The notes under the pieces: generated by a model
Database searches by the model: none
What the model saw: only the letters and a program-made list of their open reading frames with translations
Told to the model about the DNA's origin: nothing
Shown here: one piece after another, positions 34,851 through 43,247 of the stretch
Layout of the letters: each line of letters opens with the position of its first letter
Position numbering within the stretch: position 1 is the stretch's first letter
Position numbers and translations under genes: made by a program
Assembly: GCF_023094165.1 (NCBI RefSeq)
Contig: NZ_JALMDK010000005.1
Location: forward strand, 62,001 to 126,000
Origin: Crossiella sp. S99.2
Lineage (GTDB): Bacteria > Actinomycetota > Actinomycetes > Mycobacteriales > Pseudonocardiaceae
Direction: 5' to 3'
Length of the DNA stretch: 64,000 bases

Positions 34851-35282
34851 ATGTCGAATAGCGAAGCCACTCCAGAACAGCCAGAAACTCCTGCCTTACA
34901 CAAAGGCGTGATCTTCACAGACGATATCCCGTTCGGCGTGCCCGTGGTGCACGTGTGTGCGATTCCGAAAAGGGAGTACTTCTCCGTAAGGGGAGGCTGC
35001 CTGCCAGAGAAGGTAGCTACCTACTGCGGGAATTCTAAGAATCGTTTTTCCTGCGAACTGGCGAAGATAACAGATACGTCCGTCGTGTGCCACGAATGCT
35101 ACATGGCCCTTCCCGAGAGACATTGGGACTGCCTTCTCAAGGTATATCGAGATCCGGTATTCCGCATGCAGATTTCTAAAGCCGCGACTAACGATCTGAG
35201 CAGTCCTCACAACAGGTCGCTGTTGACGTTTAAAGCCGCACTCCATCACACCCTACGGGACGAACCTGGTGGCGGGGCATGA
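34851..35282 (+). CDS. Small Cys-knuckle protein 4
   Basis: 143 residues; the ATG follows the stop of gene 3 directly. TYCGNSK leads to CHEC and MALPERHWDCLLKVYRDP, the same end motif as genes 2 and 3. The C-terminus ends in a helix. Function unknown. Confidence 0.66.
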   Translation: MSNSEATPEQPETPALHKGVIFTDDIPFGVPVVHVCAIPKREYFSVRGGCLPEKVATYCGNSKNRFSCELAKITDTSVVCHECYMALPERHWDCLLKVYRDPVFRMQISKAATNDLSSPHNRSLLTFKAALHHTLRDEPGGGA

Positions 35283-35511
35283 ATGCAAGCCAGGCACTCT
35301 CATCTACCTGCGCGGCAATGAGTACGACGGCAAAACTCACCTTGTCGTCGTGTCTGGCAGAGACAAAAGAGGAACCCAGATTCTCACCGGATGCGGCTTG
35401 TATCGCTGTACCACCAAGACCGCAATTGGCTCACCGTCAGGCTCCCTGGGTTGCATTGCTTGCAGGCGGAGAGCGCGGGATTTTGGACTGGAATGGCAAC
35501 AATGCACTTAG
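35269..35511 (+). CDS. Small Cys-knuckle protein 5
   Basis: 80 residues with a GTG start overlapping gene 4. It is a compact version with a THLVVV strand, LTGCGLYRC, then CIAC and a basic helix, matching the short zinc-ribbon proteins common in actinobacterial mobile DNA. An alternative frame starting at 35279 is rejected since it lacks these features. Confidence 0.62.
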   Translation: MAGHECKPGTLIYLRGNEYDGKTHLVVVSGRDKRGTQILTGCGLYRCTTKTAIGSPSGSLGCIACRRRARDFGLEWQQCT

Positions 35512-35561
35512 CCAGGTTTGAGTCACTCCGACTCCCGGCAAAGAGTAACTGTCCCAACTGG

Positions 35562-35616
35562 CGGATAGCAGACCACCCCCTGTAACAGAAACGTGCAGGG
35601 GGTGGTCTGCTATCCG
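35562..35616. terminator. Bidirectional terminator with 21-bp arms
   Basis: Perfect 21-bp arms (35562-35582 with 35596-35616) around a 13-nt loop, between the end of the five-gene run and the convergent regulator gene. Confidence 0.82.
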
Positions 35617-35648
35617 GGTTGCGTGCTGCCTGCGAATTAGCGCGACAC

Positions 35649-37124
35649 TCAATCCGCGGTTTGCGGTGAACGCTTGATGTCGCTCAGCAGTTCTTCGAAT
35701 TCCGCGCCCGCGCCGTGGCCGAATGTGCGCAGTTCTTCCTGAACTTCACCGGCAACCATCAGAAGTGATGGACGACTCTGCCGCCCACCCTGCAACGCCT
35801 GTATGCCCAGCGAAGTAGCTTCATCAACGTCACCTTGTCGTGCCGCGACAACCGCCAAAGTGAGTTCCGCTTCAGCCCTCCGCATAGGGGAAACGATGTA
35901 GCCATCCGGATTCAGGCTGCGCCGGATCACTTCTTCAGCGTTACGCCTCGCCAGTTGGTCATGACCAACAATTCGGTAGGCGTCCATCGCATAGAAATCC
36001 CACTTGTCTGGATCAACCACGAAGTGGTTATCTGGCCTATCCGGGTACGGCAGTGTGTCCAGCAAGGCTCGGCCGCTTTCGAGCGCTTCATGTACCTGCT
36101 CCGGCATCCCCATCCGGGCGTACGCCTTTGCCTGCTGGCCGTACAGTTGCACCGCGACAGAGTGGGACGGCGCTAGAGCAATGCCCGCTTGCGCGGCAGG
36201 AATGACCGCGCGGTGATTACCTGCTGTCAGGTGAAACCATGCCAGCATCTCATGAGCCCAACCCGCGATTCCCGGATCTCCGGCTTCCTTGCCCAGCTCC
36301 ATTGCCATACGTCGTGTTGCCTCAGCCGATGGAGTGTAGCCGAGATCGTATTCAAGGCATCCCACAAGCAGCGCGAGCATTCCAGCGTTGTGGAGTATGT
36401 CCCGATGCTGGATTAGAGTGAGCTGATTTCCGAGAAGTTCCGTAACCTTGCCTAGCCACTTCTTGCTGACAGCCATCAACTCACGGGCGTCCGCATGGGC
36501 GTAGTCGCAACACAACTGTTCAACCGTGATACTGAGCGCATCAACCGTAGCCGGGTCCACTGCCGATCGGCGCACACGGCTAAGCAACTCGACTGTATCC
36601 AGGCCAGTGGACGCAATCAAAAGTCCATCATGGGAGGGCATGCTTGCAGAAACACGTGACGACGTCGGTAGGCGCAAGCGGCTCGTACCGGGCAAGTCGA
36701 ACCACAGTCGGTCCTGCGGCAGATGCAGAATTTTCGCGTAGTTCCGGAGTGTTGAGAGGTTCTCTTCTTGCCGCAGGCCCATTTCGAGCTTGCTTACTTG
36801 AGCCTGCGTGAGACCGAGCCACCGCCCTAGGAGTTCCTGAGTGAGCGCGGTACCGAACAACTGTAGGTGGCGAGGATGGTTGCGGTATGCCCTGAAAACC
36901 TTGCCGATGTTCTCGCTTTGGAAGGCAGCCTCGAACTCGTCCGTCTCAAAGAATTCGTTTCTGAGTTGGGCCGGGGGTGTGCGCAGTTGATCTCGTTGGT
37001 CCCTGTGACAGCTACTGCACAGGCGGGCGGTGTTGTCAGCAGCGAGTACCTTTCCGCACCCTGCGCAGCGTCGACCGCCGACCGCACCGCCCGGGGCAGC
37101 CCGTTGCGGGTCAGTTGCGCCCAT
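35649..37124 (-). CDS. Zinc-ribbon/XRE-HTH/TPR regulator
   Basis: 491 residues, ATG with GAGGGG upstream. An N-terminal CxxC-x12-CxxC zinc ribbon (Cys20, 23, 36, 39) precedes an XRE helix-turn-helix (about 85-140, WLGLTQAQVSKLEMG). The rest is a TPR-like helical repeat region. This layout resembles peptide-sensing RRNPP regulators that control conjugative elements, but no peptide gene was found. It faces attR and has its own promoter region. Confidence 0.85.
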   Translation of the reverse strand: MGATDPQRAAPGGAVGGRRCAGCGKVLAADNTARLCSSCHRDQRDQLRTPPAQLRNEFFETDEFEAAFQSENIGKVFRAYRNHPRHLQLFGTALTQELLGRWLGLTQAQVSKLEMGLRQEENLSTLRNYAKILHLPQDRLWFDLPGTSRLRLPTSSRVSASMPSHDGLLIASTGLDTVELLSRVRRSAVDPATVDALSITVEQLCCDYAHADARELMAVSKKWLGKVTELLGNQLTLIQHRDILHNAGMLALLVGCLEYDLGYTPSAEATRRMAMELGKEAGDPGIAGWAHEMLAWFHLTAGNHRAVIPAAQAGIALAPSHSVAVQLYGQQAKAYARMGMPEQVHEALESGRALLDTLPYPDRPDNHFVVDPDKWDFYAMDAYRIVGHDQLARRNAEEVIRRSLNPDGYIVSPMRRAEAELTLAVVAARQGDVDEATSLGIQALQGGRQSRPSLLMVAGEVQEELRTFGHGAGAEFEELLSDIKRSPQTAD

Positions 37125-37484
37125 CTCAACCCCTCGGTAGTCGGAGCCGATCTAGCCTCTGATCAGCCTACCTTGGCGAACTGAAGGCTAGCCGGGATCG
37201 TCTGCAGGAGAGTCGTCACAAGATCCACGGGTACGTCAGGGAGGGAGTCACCCGACGGGCCCGCACCACCGGAATTCCGGTGGGCTGCGAACCTCGCCTC
37301 ACGTGACGGGCGCGCCTCCCTTGCCGGTGTTTACGCAGGTCAGGCGAGGGAGTCTTAGACAGGGATGGGTCAGGGAAAACTCCCTGTCCAGCCGGTACCT
37401 CCCTGCTGCGCGCACGCCAGGGCCGCAGAATCAGGTTCTCGCTGGTAGAGGGCGTGTTAGGGTGTTGTTGGTTGACACAGTCAG
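37125..37484. other. Right end of the element, no gene
   Basis: 360 bp without a credible gene. It holds a perfect 18-bp palindrome CCACCGGAATTCCGGTGG (37266-37283) and two copies of an AGG(G)AGGGAGT-like motif. Presumably the promoter and operator region of the XRE-TPR gene, plus the attP right arm. Confidence 0.55.
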
Positions 37485-37487
37485 TGG
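37469..37487. other. attR of the integrative element
   Basis: The element arm GTTGTTGGTTGACA ends close to the TGG (37485-37487) shared with attL, after which the disrupted host gene resumes. Host sequence on both sides rejoins in frame when the 9.76 kb between the TGG copies are removed. Confidence 0.75.
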
Positions 37488-37699
37488 CTCTCCTGCACGG
37501 CCACCACGTCCACGGCCTGCTCCCGAAGAAAGCGGACCTGCTTGGCGCGGTAGTCATTGACCTTGGTGCCGCCGTACCAGAGGTTGACCGACATGACCTT
37601 CAGCTGTTCCGGCGCGGTCTGCTCCGCCGCCGCGGGCACCGCGGTGGCCAGGGTCAGGCCGGCACAGGTCAGCAGGGCGAGAAGTCGAGTGAGTCGCAC
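37485..37699 (-). pseudogene. 5' part of the disrupted EEP-family hydrolase gene
   Basis: An N-terminal signal peptide (LLALLTCAGLTLATAVPAAAE) and the first strands of an endonuclease/exonuclease/phosphatase fold (VMSVNLWYGG, VVAVQES with the metal-ligand Glu). The frame then enters the element and meets a TGA at once. The remainder of the gene is at 26972-27723, beyond the element. Confidence 0.85.
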
Positions 37700-37765
37700 C
37701 CGGGCACGGTGTCAGTCGAAGGTGGACGGCAGGCAGCCGCCGATCGACGGGCGGATTTCAGATTT

Positions 37766-40700
37766 TCAGGCTCGTAGCCGCAGTCCTTTCGGTGTGGCGC
37801 GGAAACCGGCCTCGCGGAGCACGTCGGCCAGGTGCGAGGTGAGCGCGGCCTCGCCGTCGGCGCGCTGCACCGCGAGCTGCCCGAGCCAGCCGTCGTGCAC
37901 CGCCTGGGCCAGCGCGGACGCGCCCGCCCGCAACGCGCCGTCCTCCTCGGTGAAGGACAGCAACGACCGGCCGCCGCGCTCGACGTACAGCGTCGGCACC
38001 CCGTCCACCAGCACCGCGAGCGCGCCCGCCTTGCGGCCGGGCCGGTGTTTGGTGTCGCCGAGCGCCGCGGGCCAGGCCAGCGCCGCGCCGTAGGGCTGGG
38101 CCGGGTCGGCGGCGGCCAGCACCACCGCCCTGGGCTGCTCGGGTAAGGGCTCCGCGCCGCGGGAGTTGGCGCGTAACTGATCCACCGCGCCGCGCACCGC
38201 GAACTGGGCCGCGCCCAGCCCTTCCACCACGTACCCGCGGACCACCTGCCCGGACTCCTCCATGGCCCGCAACACCCGGTACACCCCGCTGAATCCGCCG
38301 GTCACCCGCTCAGTGTCCAGCGCGCCCCTGGTGAGCACTCCGTGTCGTTCCAGGAAGGCCTCGGCCCGCGCGTGCGCCCGCCGGGTCGGGTCGATCGCCC
38401 TGGGCGGCACCAGGGTCCACCGCCCGGCCGCGGTGGGCGGGCCGCTGCGGCTGGGCATGGCCGGGCGGGCCGCACGCAGCCGGGCGTACCGGCCGCGGGG
38501 CGCGCTCGCCCGGGGTTTGTGCGTGGCTCCGCGACCGGAGACCAAGGCCCGCAACGGGGTCAGCGTGTCGTTGCTGACCAGCCCGGCCCACACCAGCTCC
38601 CACAACCCGGCCAGCACCGCCTGGTCGTCGGGGGCCGGTTCCGCCTGGGCCAGCAGGATTTCCCCGGCCCGGCCGGCGAGCTGCCGGAAGAACAGCGCAC
38701 CACCGTCCAAAGTGGACAGCAGGGCGGTGTGCAGTGGTGTGGCGGGCGGATCGTCCTCGGGATCGGGCAGCAGCAGGTCGGCGACCTCGGTCGGCGCCAG
38801 CACAACCCAGCCGTCGCCACCGGCCAGTGCGCCACTGCCGGTCCAGGTGACCTCGCCACTGGCGGTGAGCTGGTCGAGCAGCGCGGGGGAGTAGCCGGGC
38901 AGCCGGGCGGGCAGGATCAGCGACTCCAGCGCGCTGGCGGGCAGTGGCGCGCCCGCGAGCTGTTCCACCACGGCCAGCACGTCGTCCTCGGTGGGCGCGA
39001 ACCGCATCCGCCGGGAGACGCCGTGCCAGGACGGCAGGAACCGGCCCAGGGCCGCGGGTTCCACCGGTTCGACCTCGGCGCGCAGCCGCGCCAGGCTGGC
39101 CCGGCGCAGGCGGCGCAGCACCTCGGCGTCGCAGTACTCCAGCCCGCCTGCCGGCACGTGCGCCTCGGGCAAGGGGCGCAGTTCACCCTTGACCAGGCGG
39201 CCCAGCCCGGTCTGGCGTTCCAGCACCGCGGTGACCACGGCGACGCCGAGGCCGAAGCGGGTGGCCGCGTCGGCCGCGGTGAACGGACCGCGGGTGCGGG
39301 CGTAGCGGGACAGCAGGTCACCGACTGGGTCGGGCACCGGTTCGGTGAACACCTCGGGCACACCCACCGGCAGGGCCGCGCCCAGCGCGTCCCGGACCCG
39401 GCCGGCGTCCTCGATGGCCAGCCAGCGCTGCTCCCCGGCGATGCGCACCTGGATGGCCCGGCGGGTCGCGGCCAGTTCCGCGAGCCAGTCCGGCTGCACA
39501 CCGCGGGCGGCGGCCTCCTCGGTGGACAGGTCGCCGAGGAAGCGCAGCAGGTCGGCCGCGCCCTCCAGGTTCCGCACCCGGCGATCCGGGCTGAGGCGTT
39601 GCAGTTGTTGTTCGATCTCGGCGAGCACCTCGGGGTCGAGCAGTTCGCGGATCGCCTCCGCGCCAAGCAGTTCGGCGAGCAGGGTGCTGTCCAGGGACAG
39701 CGCGGCCGCACGCCGTTCGGCCAGCGGCGCGTCGGTCTCGTAGAGGAACATGCCGACATAGCCGAACAGCAGGCTGCGCGCGAACGGCGAGGGCGACGGG
39801 GTCTCGACCTCGACCACCTTGACCTTGCGGGCGCGCACCTCGGTCATGAGCGCGCGCAGCCCCGGTAGGTCGTAGACGTCCTGGACGCACTCGCGCATGG
39901 CCTCCAGCACCACCGGGAACTGCTCGTAGCGCGCGGCCACGGCCAGCAACTGGGCGGACCGCTGGCGCTGTTGCCACAACGGCACCCGCCGGGCCGGATC
40001 GCGACGGGGCAGCAGCAAGGACCGGGCGGCGCATTCCCGGAACCGGGCGGCGAACAACGCGGAGGAGCCCAGTTCGGCGACCACGACCTGCTCGACCTCC
40101 TCCGGGTCGAGCAGCACGTCCTCGGCGGTGGGCAGCACCTCGCCGCCGTCACTGTCCCAGGCGTCCGGCAGTCGCAGCACGATGCCGTCGTCGGAGTGCG
40201 CGACCTGCGCCTCCAGCCCACGCCGCTCGCGCAGCCGGGCGGCCACCGCCAGCGCCCACGGCCCGTTGACCCTGGCGCCGAACGGCGAGTGCACCACCAG
40301 TCGCCAGTCGCCCAGCTCGTCCCGGAACCGCTCGACCACGATGGACCGGTCACTGGGCACGTGCCGGGTGGCGGCCCGCTGTTCGGCGAGGTAGCTCAGC
40401 AGGTTGTCCGCCGCCCACTCGTCCAGCCCGGCCGCGCGCACCCGCGCCCTGGCCGCCGGTTCGTCCATTGTGGACACTTCGCGGACGAACCTGCCCAGCG
40501 CCCGGCCGAGTTCGAGCGGACGGCCAGGGGAATCGCCCTTCCAGAACGGCATCCGCGCGGGCTGGCCGGGCGCCGGGGTGACGATCACCCGATCGTGGGT
40601 GATGTCCTCGACCCGCCAGGCGGAGGTGCCGAGCAGGAAAGTGTCGCCGACCCTGGACTCGTAGACCATCTCCTCGTCCAGTTCCCCGACCCGCGAGCCA

Positions 40701-42349
40701 GCGCCCTCGGCGCCGGCCGGGGTCATGACGGTGAACAGGCCGCGGTCGGGGATGGTGCCGCCGGAGGTGACCGCGAGCCGTTGCGCGCCGGGGCGGCCGC
40801 GTAGTTCGCCGGTGATCCGGTCCCAGGTGATCCGGGCGCGCAGTTCGCCGAAGTCCTCACTGGGGTAGCGCCCGGCGAGCATGTCCAGCACCGCGTTCAG
40901 CGCCGAGTCGGGCAGTGCGGCGAACGGCGCGGCCCGGCGGACCAGCGCGGCCACCTCGGTGACGGTCTTGGGTTCGAGGGCGACCATGGCCACGATGTGC
41001 TGGGCCAGCACATCCAGCGGATTGCGCGGGTAGCGGACGGCCTCGATGGCGCCTTCGGTCATGCGTTCGGCCACCACCGCGCAGGCCACCAGATCACCGC
41101 GGAACTTGGGGAACACCACGCCCTTGGACACCGCGCCGACCTGGTGCCCGGCCCGGCCGACCCGTTGCAGCCCGGCCGCCACCGACGGCGGCGCCTCGAC
41201 CTGGACCACCAGGTCGACCGCGCCCATGTCGATGCCCAGCTCCAGTGAGGAGGTGGCCACCACACAGGGCAGCACCCCGGATTTCAGTTCTTCCTCGACC
41301 AGGGTGCGCTGTTCCCGGGACATGGAGCCGTGGTGCGCCCGCGCGATCACCGGGTGCGCGCCGGTGCTCAGCCCGGACTGGCCGATCGCCTCGGCCGGGA
41401 AGTGGTCGAGATCGATCCGGTCGTCGGGTTCGGTGGCGAGTTCGTTGAGGCGGGCGGTCAGGCGTTCGGCCAGCCGGCGCGAGTTGGCGAAGACGATGGT
41501 GGACCGGTGGGCGCGGACCAGCCGCAGCACCCGCTCCTCCACCGCGGGCCAGATCGAGGTGCGTTTCTCCGCCCCCGCGGCCGATCCGCTGACCTCGCCG
41601 GTCGGCTCGCCGAGGGTGGACATGTCCTCGACCGGCACCTCCACCCTGACCTCGATCGTCTTGGGTGTCTTGGGCTGCACCACCTCGACCGGGCGGCCAC
41701 CGGCGAGGAACGCGCTGACCTCCTCGATCGGCCGCACCGTCGCGGACAGTCCGATCCGCTGCGCGGGCGCACTGAGGAGTTCGTCCAGGCGTTCCAGGGA
41801 CAGCGCGAGGTGCGCCCCGCGTTTGCCGCCCGCCATCGCGTGCACCTCGTCCACGATCACCGTGTGCACCCCGCGCAGGGAGTCCCTGGCCGCCGAGGTG
41901 AGCAGCAGGAACAGCGATTCGGGCGTGGTGACCAGCACGTCCGGCGGCTTCCGGCCGAAGGCGCGGCGTTCCTCGGCCGGGGTGTCGCCGGTGCGCATGC
42001 CGACCGTGATCGCCGGTTCGGGCAGGTCAAGCCGGTGGCTGGCCTGGCGGATGCCCGCGAGCGGCCCGCGCAGGTTGCGCTCGACGTCCACGGCCAGCGC
42101 CTTCAGCGGGGAGATGTAGAGGACACGGCAGCGGCCGCGCGGGTCCTCGGGTGGTGGTTCGGTGGCCAGCCGGTCCAGCGCCCACAGGAAGGCGGCAAGG
42201 GTCTTGCCGGACCCGGTGGGCGCCACGACCAGGGCATGCCGGCCCGCGGCAATGGCAAGCCAGGCACCCAGCTGGGCCGCGGTGGGCTCGGCGAAGGCGC
42301 CCCGGAACCAGTCCCTGGTGGCGGGGGAGAACATCGGCAGGTCGGCCAT
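37766..42349 (-). CDS. lhr: Lhr-type ATP-dependent helicase
   Basis: 1527 residues, similar to the 1513 of M. tuberculosis Lhr. Superfamily 2 motifs are APTGSGKT (Walker A), VDEVH (DExH), SATV and the later QRVGRAGH motif VI, followed by the winged-helix/beta-barrel Lhr core and a long C-terminal domain. Lhr is a 3'-5' DNA translocase and RNA:DNA helicase induced by DNA damage in mycobacteria. The ATG at 42349 is preferred; in-frame ATGs at 42358 and 42400 are alternatives. Confidence 0.93.
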   Translation of the reverse strand: MADLPMFSPATRDWFRGAFAEPTAAQLGAWLAIAAGRHALVVAPTGSGKTLAAFLWALDRLATEPPPEDPRGRCRVLYISPLKALAVDVERNLRGPLAGIRQASHRLDLPEPAITVGMRTGDTPAEERRAFGRKPPDVLVTTPESLFLLLTSAARDSLRGVHTVIVDEVHAMAGGKRGAHLALSLERLDELLSAPAQRIGLSATVRPIEEVSAFLAGGRPVEVVQPKTPKTIEVRVEVPVEDMSTLGEPTGEVSGSAAGAEKRTSIWPAVEERVLRLVRAHRSTIVFANSRRLAERLTARLNELATEPDDRIDLDHFPAEAIGQSGLSTGAHPVIARAHHGSMSREQRTLVEEELKSGVLPCVVATSSLELGIDMGAVDLVVQVEAPPSVAAGLQRVGRAGHQVGAVSKGVVFPKFRGDLVACAVVAERMTEGAIEAVRYPRNPLDVLAQHIVAMVALEPKTVTEVAALVRRAAPFAALPDSALNAVLDMLAGRYPSEDFGELRARITWDRITGELRGRPGAQRLAVTSGGTIPDRGLFTVMTPAGAEGAGSRVGELDEEMVYESRVGDTFLLGTSAWRVEDITHDRVIVTPAPGQPARMPFWKGDSPGRPLELGRALGRFVREVSTMDEPAARARVRAAGLDEWAADNLLSYLAEQRAATRHVPSDRSIVVERFRDELGDWRLVVHSPFGARVNGPWALAVAARLRERRGLEAQVAHSDDGIVLRLPDAWDSDGGEVLPTAEDVLLDPEEVEQVVVAELGSSALFAARFRECAARSLLLPRRDPARRVPLWQQRQRSAQLLAVAARYEQFPVVLEAMRECVQDVYDLPGLRALMTEVRARKVKVVEVETPSPSPFARSLLFGYVGMFLYETDAPLAERRAAALSLDSTLLAELLGAEAIRELLDPEVLAEIEQQLQRLSPDRRVRNLEGAADLLRFLGDLSTEEAAARGVQPDWLAELAATRRAIQVRIAGEQRWLAIEDAGRVRDALGAALPVGVPEVFTEPVPDPVGDLLSRYARTRGPFTAADAATRFGLGVAVVTAVLERQTGLGRLVKGELRPLPEAHVPAGGLEYCDAEVLRRLRRASLARLRAEVEPVEPAALGRFLPSWHGVSRRMRFAPTEDDVLAVVEQLAGAPLPASALESLILPARLPGYSPALLDQLTASGEVTWTGSGALAGGDGWVVLAPTEVADLLLPDPEDDPPATPLHTALLSTLDGGALFFRQLAGRAGEILLAQAEPAPDDQAVLAGLWELVWAGLVSNDTLTPLRALVSGRGATHKPRASAPRGRYARLRAARPAMPSRSGPPTAAGRWTLVPPRAIDPTRRAHARAEAFLERHGVLTRGALDTERVTGGFSGVYRVLRAMEESGQVVRGYVVEGLGAAQFAVRGAVDQLRANSRGAEPLPEQPRAVVLAAADPAQPYGAALAWPAALGDTKHRPGRKAGALAVLVDGVPTLYVERGGRSLLSFTEEDGALRAGASALAQAVHDGWLGQLAVQRADGEAALTSHLADVLREAGFRATPKGLRLRA

Positions 42350-42392
42350 GGCACCCATCCTCACCCCGCACCCCGACATTCGGCCTAATCGG

Positions 42393-42430
42393 TTATCCAC
42401 AGGGCCCGGGGCGGGGCGGAGTTATCCACA
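42393..42430. promoter_or_regulatory. Two DnaA-box-like sites upstream of lhr
   Basis: TTATCCACA at 42393-42401 and 42422-42430, each part of a repeated GTTATCCACAGGGC. Both match the DnaA box consensus. Function here is untested. Confidence 0.5.
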
Positions 42431-42440
42431 GGGCGGCGGA

Positions 42441-42755
42441 CTACAGGTTGCGCACCAGGCCCACGGCGTCCGAGAGTGAGATGCCCGGGAATTCCCGGCG
42501 CACCGCCCGGACCGCGACGATCTCGGAGTCGTCACGGAGCAGGCGGATGTGGCTGAGATCGTGGGTTTCGCGGATTCGGGCCGCGGAGTGGAACTGGTCG
42601 CGGAACTGCTGTTCGCGCCGGGCTTTGTCCCGGTTCGAGCCGTAGCTGGCCACGACCAGGCCCAGCAGGGCGACACCGAGGGCAAGGGTGCTGTTGTCGG
42701 TGAGCACCAGGACGAGGGTGATCACTGCCGTGATCGCGCTCAGGATCGTCCACAT
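42441..42755 (-). CDS. Small membrane protein with an L7/L12 C-terminal-like domain
   Basis: 104 residues from the ATG at 42755 (GTG at 42758 possible). Two hydrophobic stretches in the first 42 residues precede a basic linker. The C-terminal AVRREFPGISLSDAVGLVRNL resembles the helix-turn of ribosomal protein bL12's C-terminal domain. Proteins of this kind occur in actinobacteria without known function. Confidence 0.65.
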   Translation of the reverse strand: MWTILSAITAVITLVLVLTDNSTLALGVALLGLVVASYGSNRDKARREQQFRDQFHSAARIRETHDLSHIRLLRDDSEIVAVRAVRREFPGISLSDAVGLVRNL

Positions 42756-42758
42756 CAC

Positions 42759-43247
42759 CTGGGCAGCATATGGCCCGGCACGGTCGATGGCTGGCCGGTT
42801 GAGGACTGGTGTGGGCGTTCTGGTTGAGCTGAGTGCGCTGGTGGCCGGGATGTCCGGGCATCGGTTGGGCGGGTGGTGTGGAGACTGTGACGGCGGCTCG
42901 GGCCGCGTGGTCCTCGCCGCTGGCCTGGCGGTTGCCGGAGCGCTCGGCGAGAGCTGGCGAGAGCGGTGTTGTTGGGCCGTCGGTGTGACTTGTGGTTGTT
43001 GGCGTGGCCGGAGGCTCGCGGTGCTTCGGGGACTGCCGGAGCGTCAGGCGGTTGCTGGTGTGGCGGTGGGTTGCCGGTGTGCTTGGCAGCCGCCGGAGTG
43101 GCTGCTGGGCTGCCCGGCGACTGCCCGAGTGGCTGGTGGCTGCCGGGATGTCCGGCGGTTGCCGGAGTGCGCGGGGTGTCCCGTGCGCCCCGGCTCGCCG
43201 CTGGGCTGGACGTACCTGACCGGCTGAGGTCTGGGGTGTGGTGCCGG
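42759..43247. repeat. Noncoding, G/T-skewed degenerate repeats
   Basis: About 490 bp with no credible gene. The plus strand repeats variants of GTTGCCGGAGTG and GCCGGAGTGGCTG several times between about 43025 and 43180. Open frames crossing it lack ribosome sites and give low-complexity Gly/Arg/Trp proteins. Confidence 0.55.

Noticed and set aside
35279-35521. Alternative +1 frame overlapping Cys-knuckle gene 5
   Set aside because: Lacks the cysteine motif and has a Ser/Ala/Pro-rich random composition.
42688-43227. Plus-strand frame of 179 residues over the degenerate repeats
   Set aside because: Low-complexity, starts inside the opposite-strand gene and has no ribosome site.
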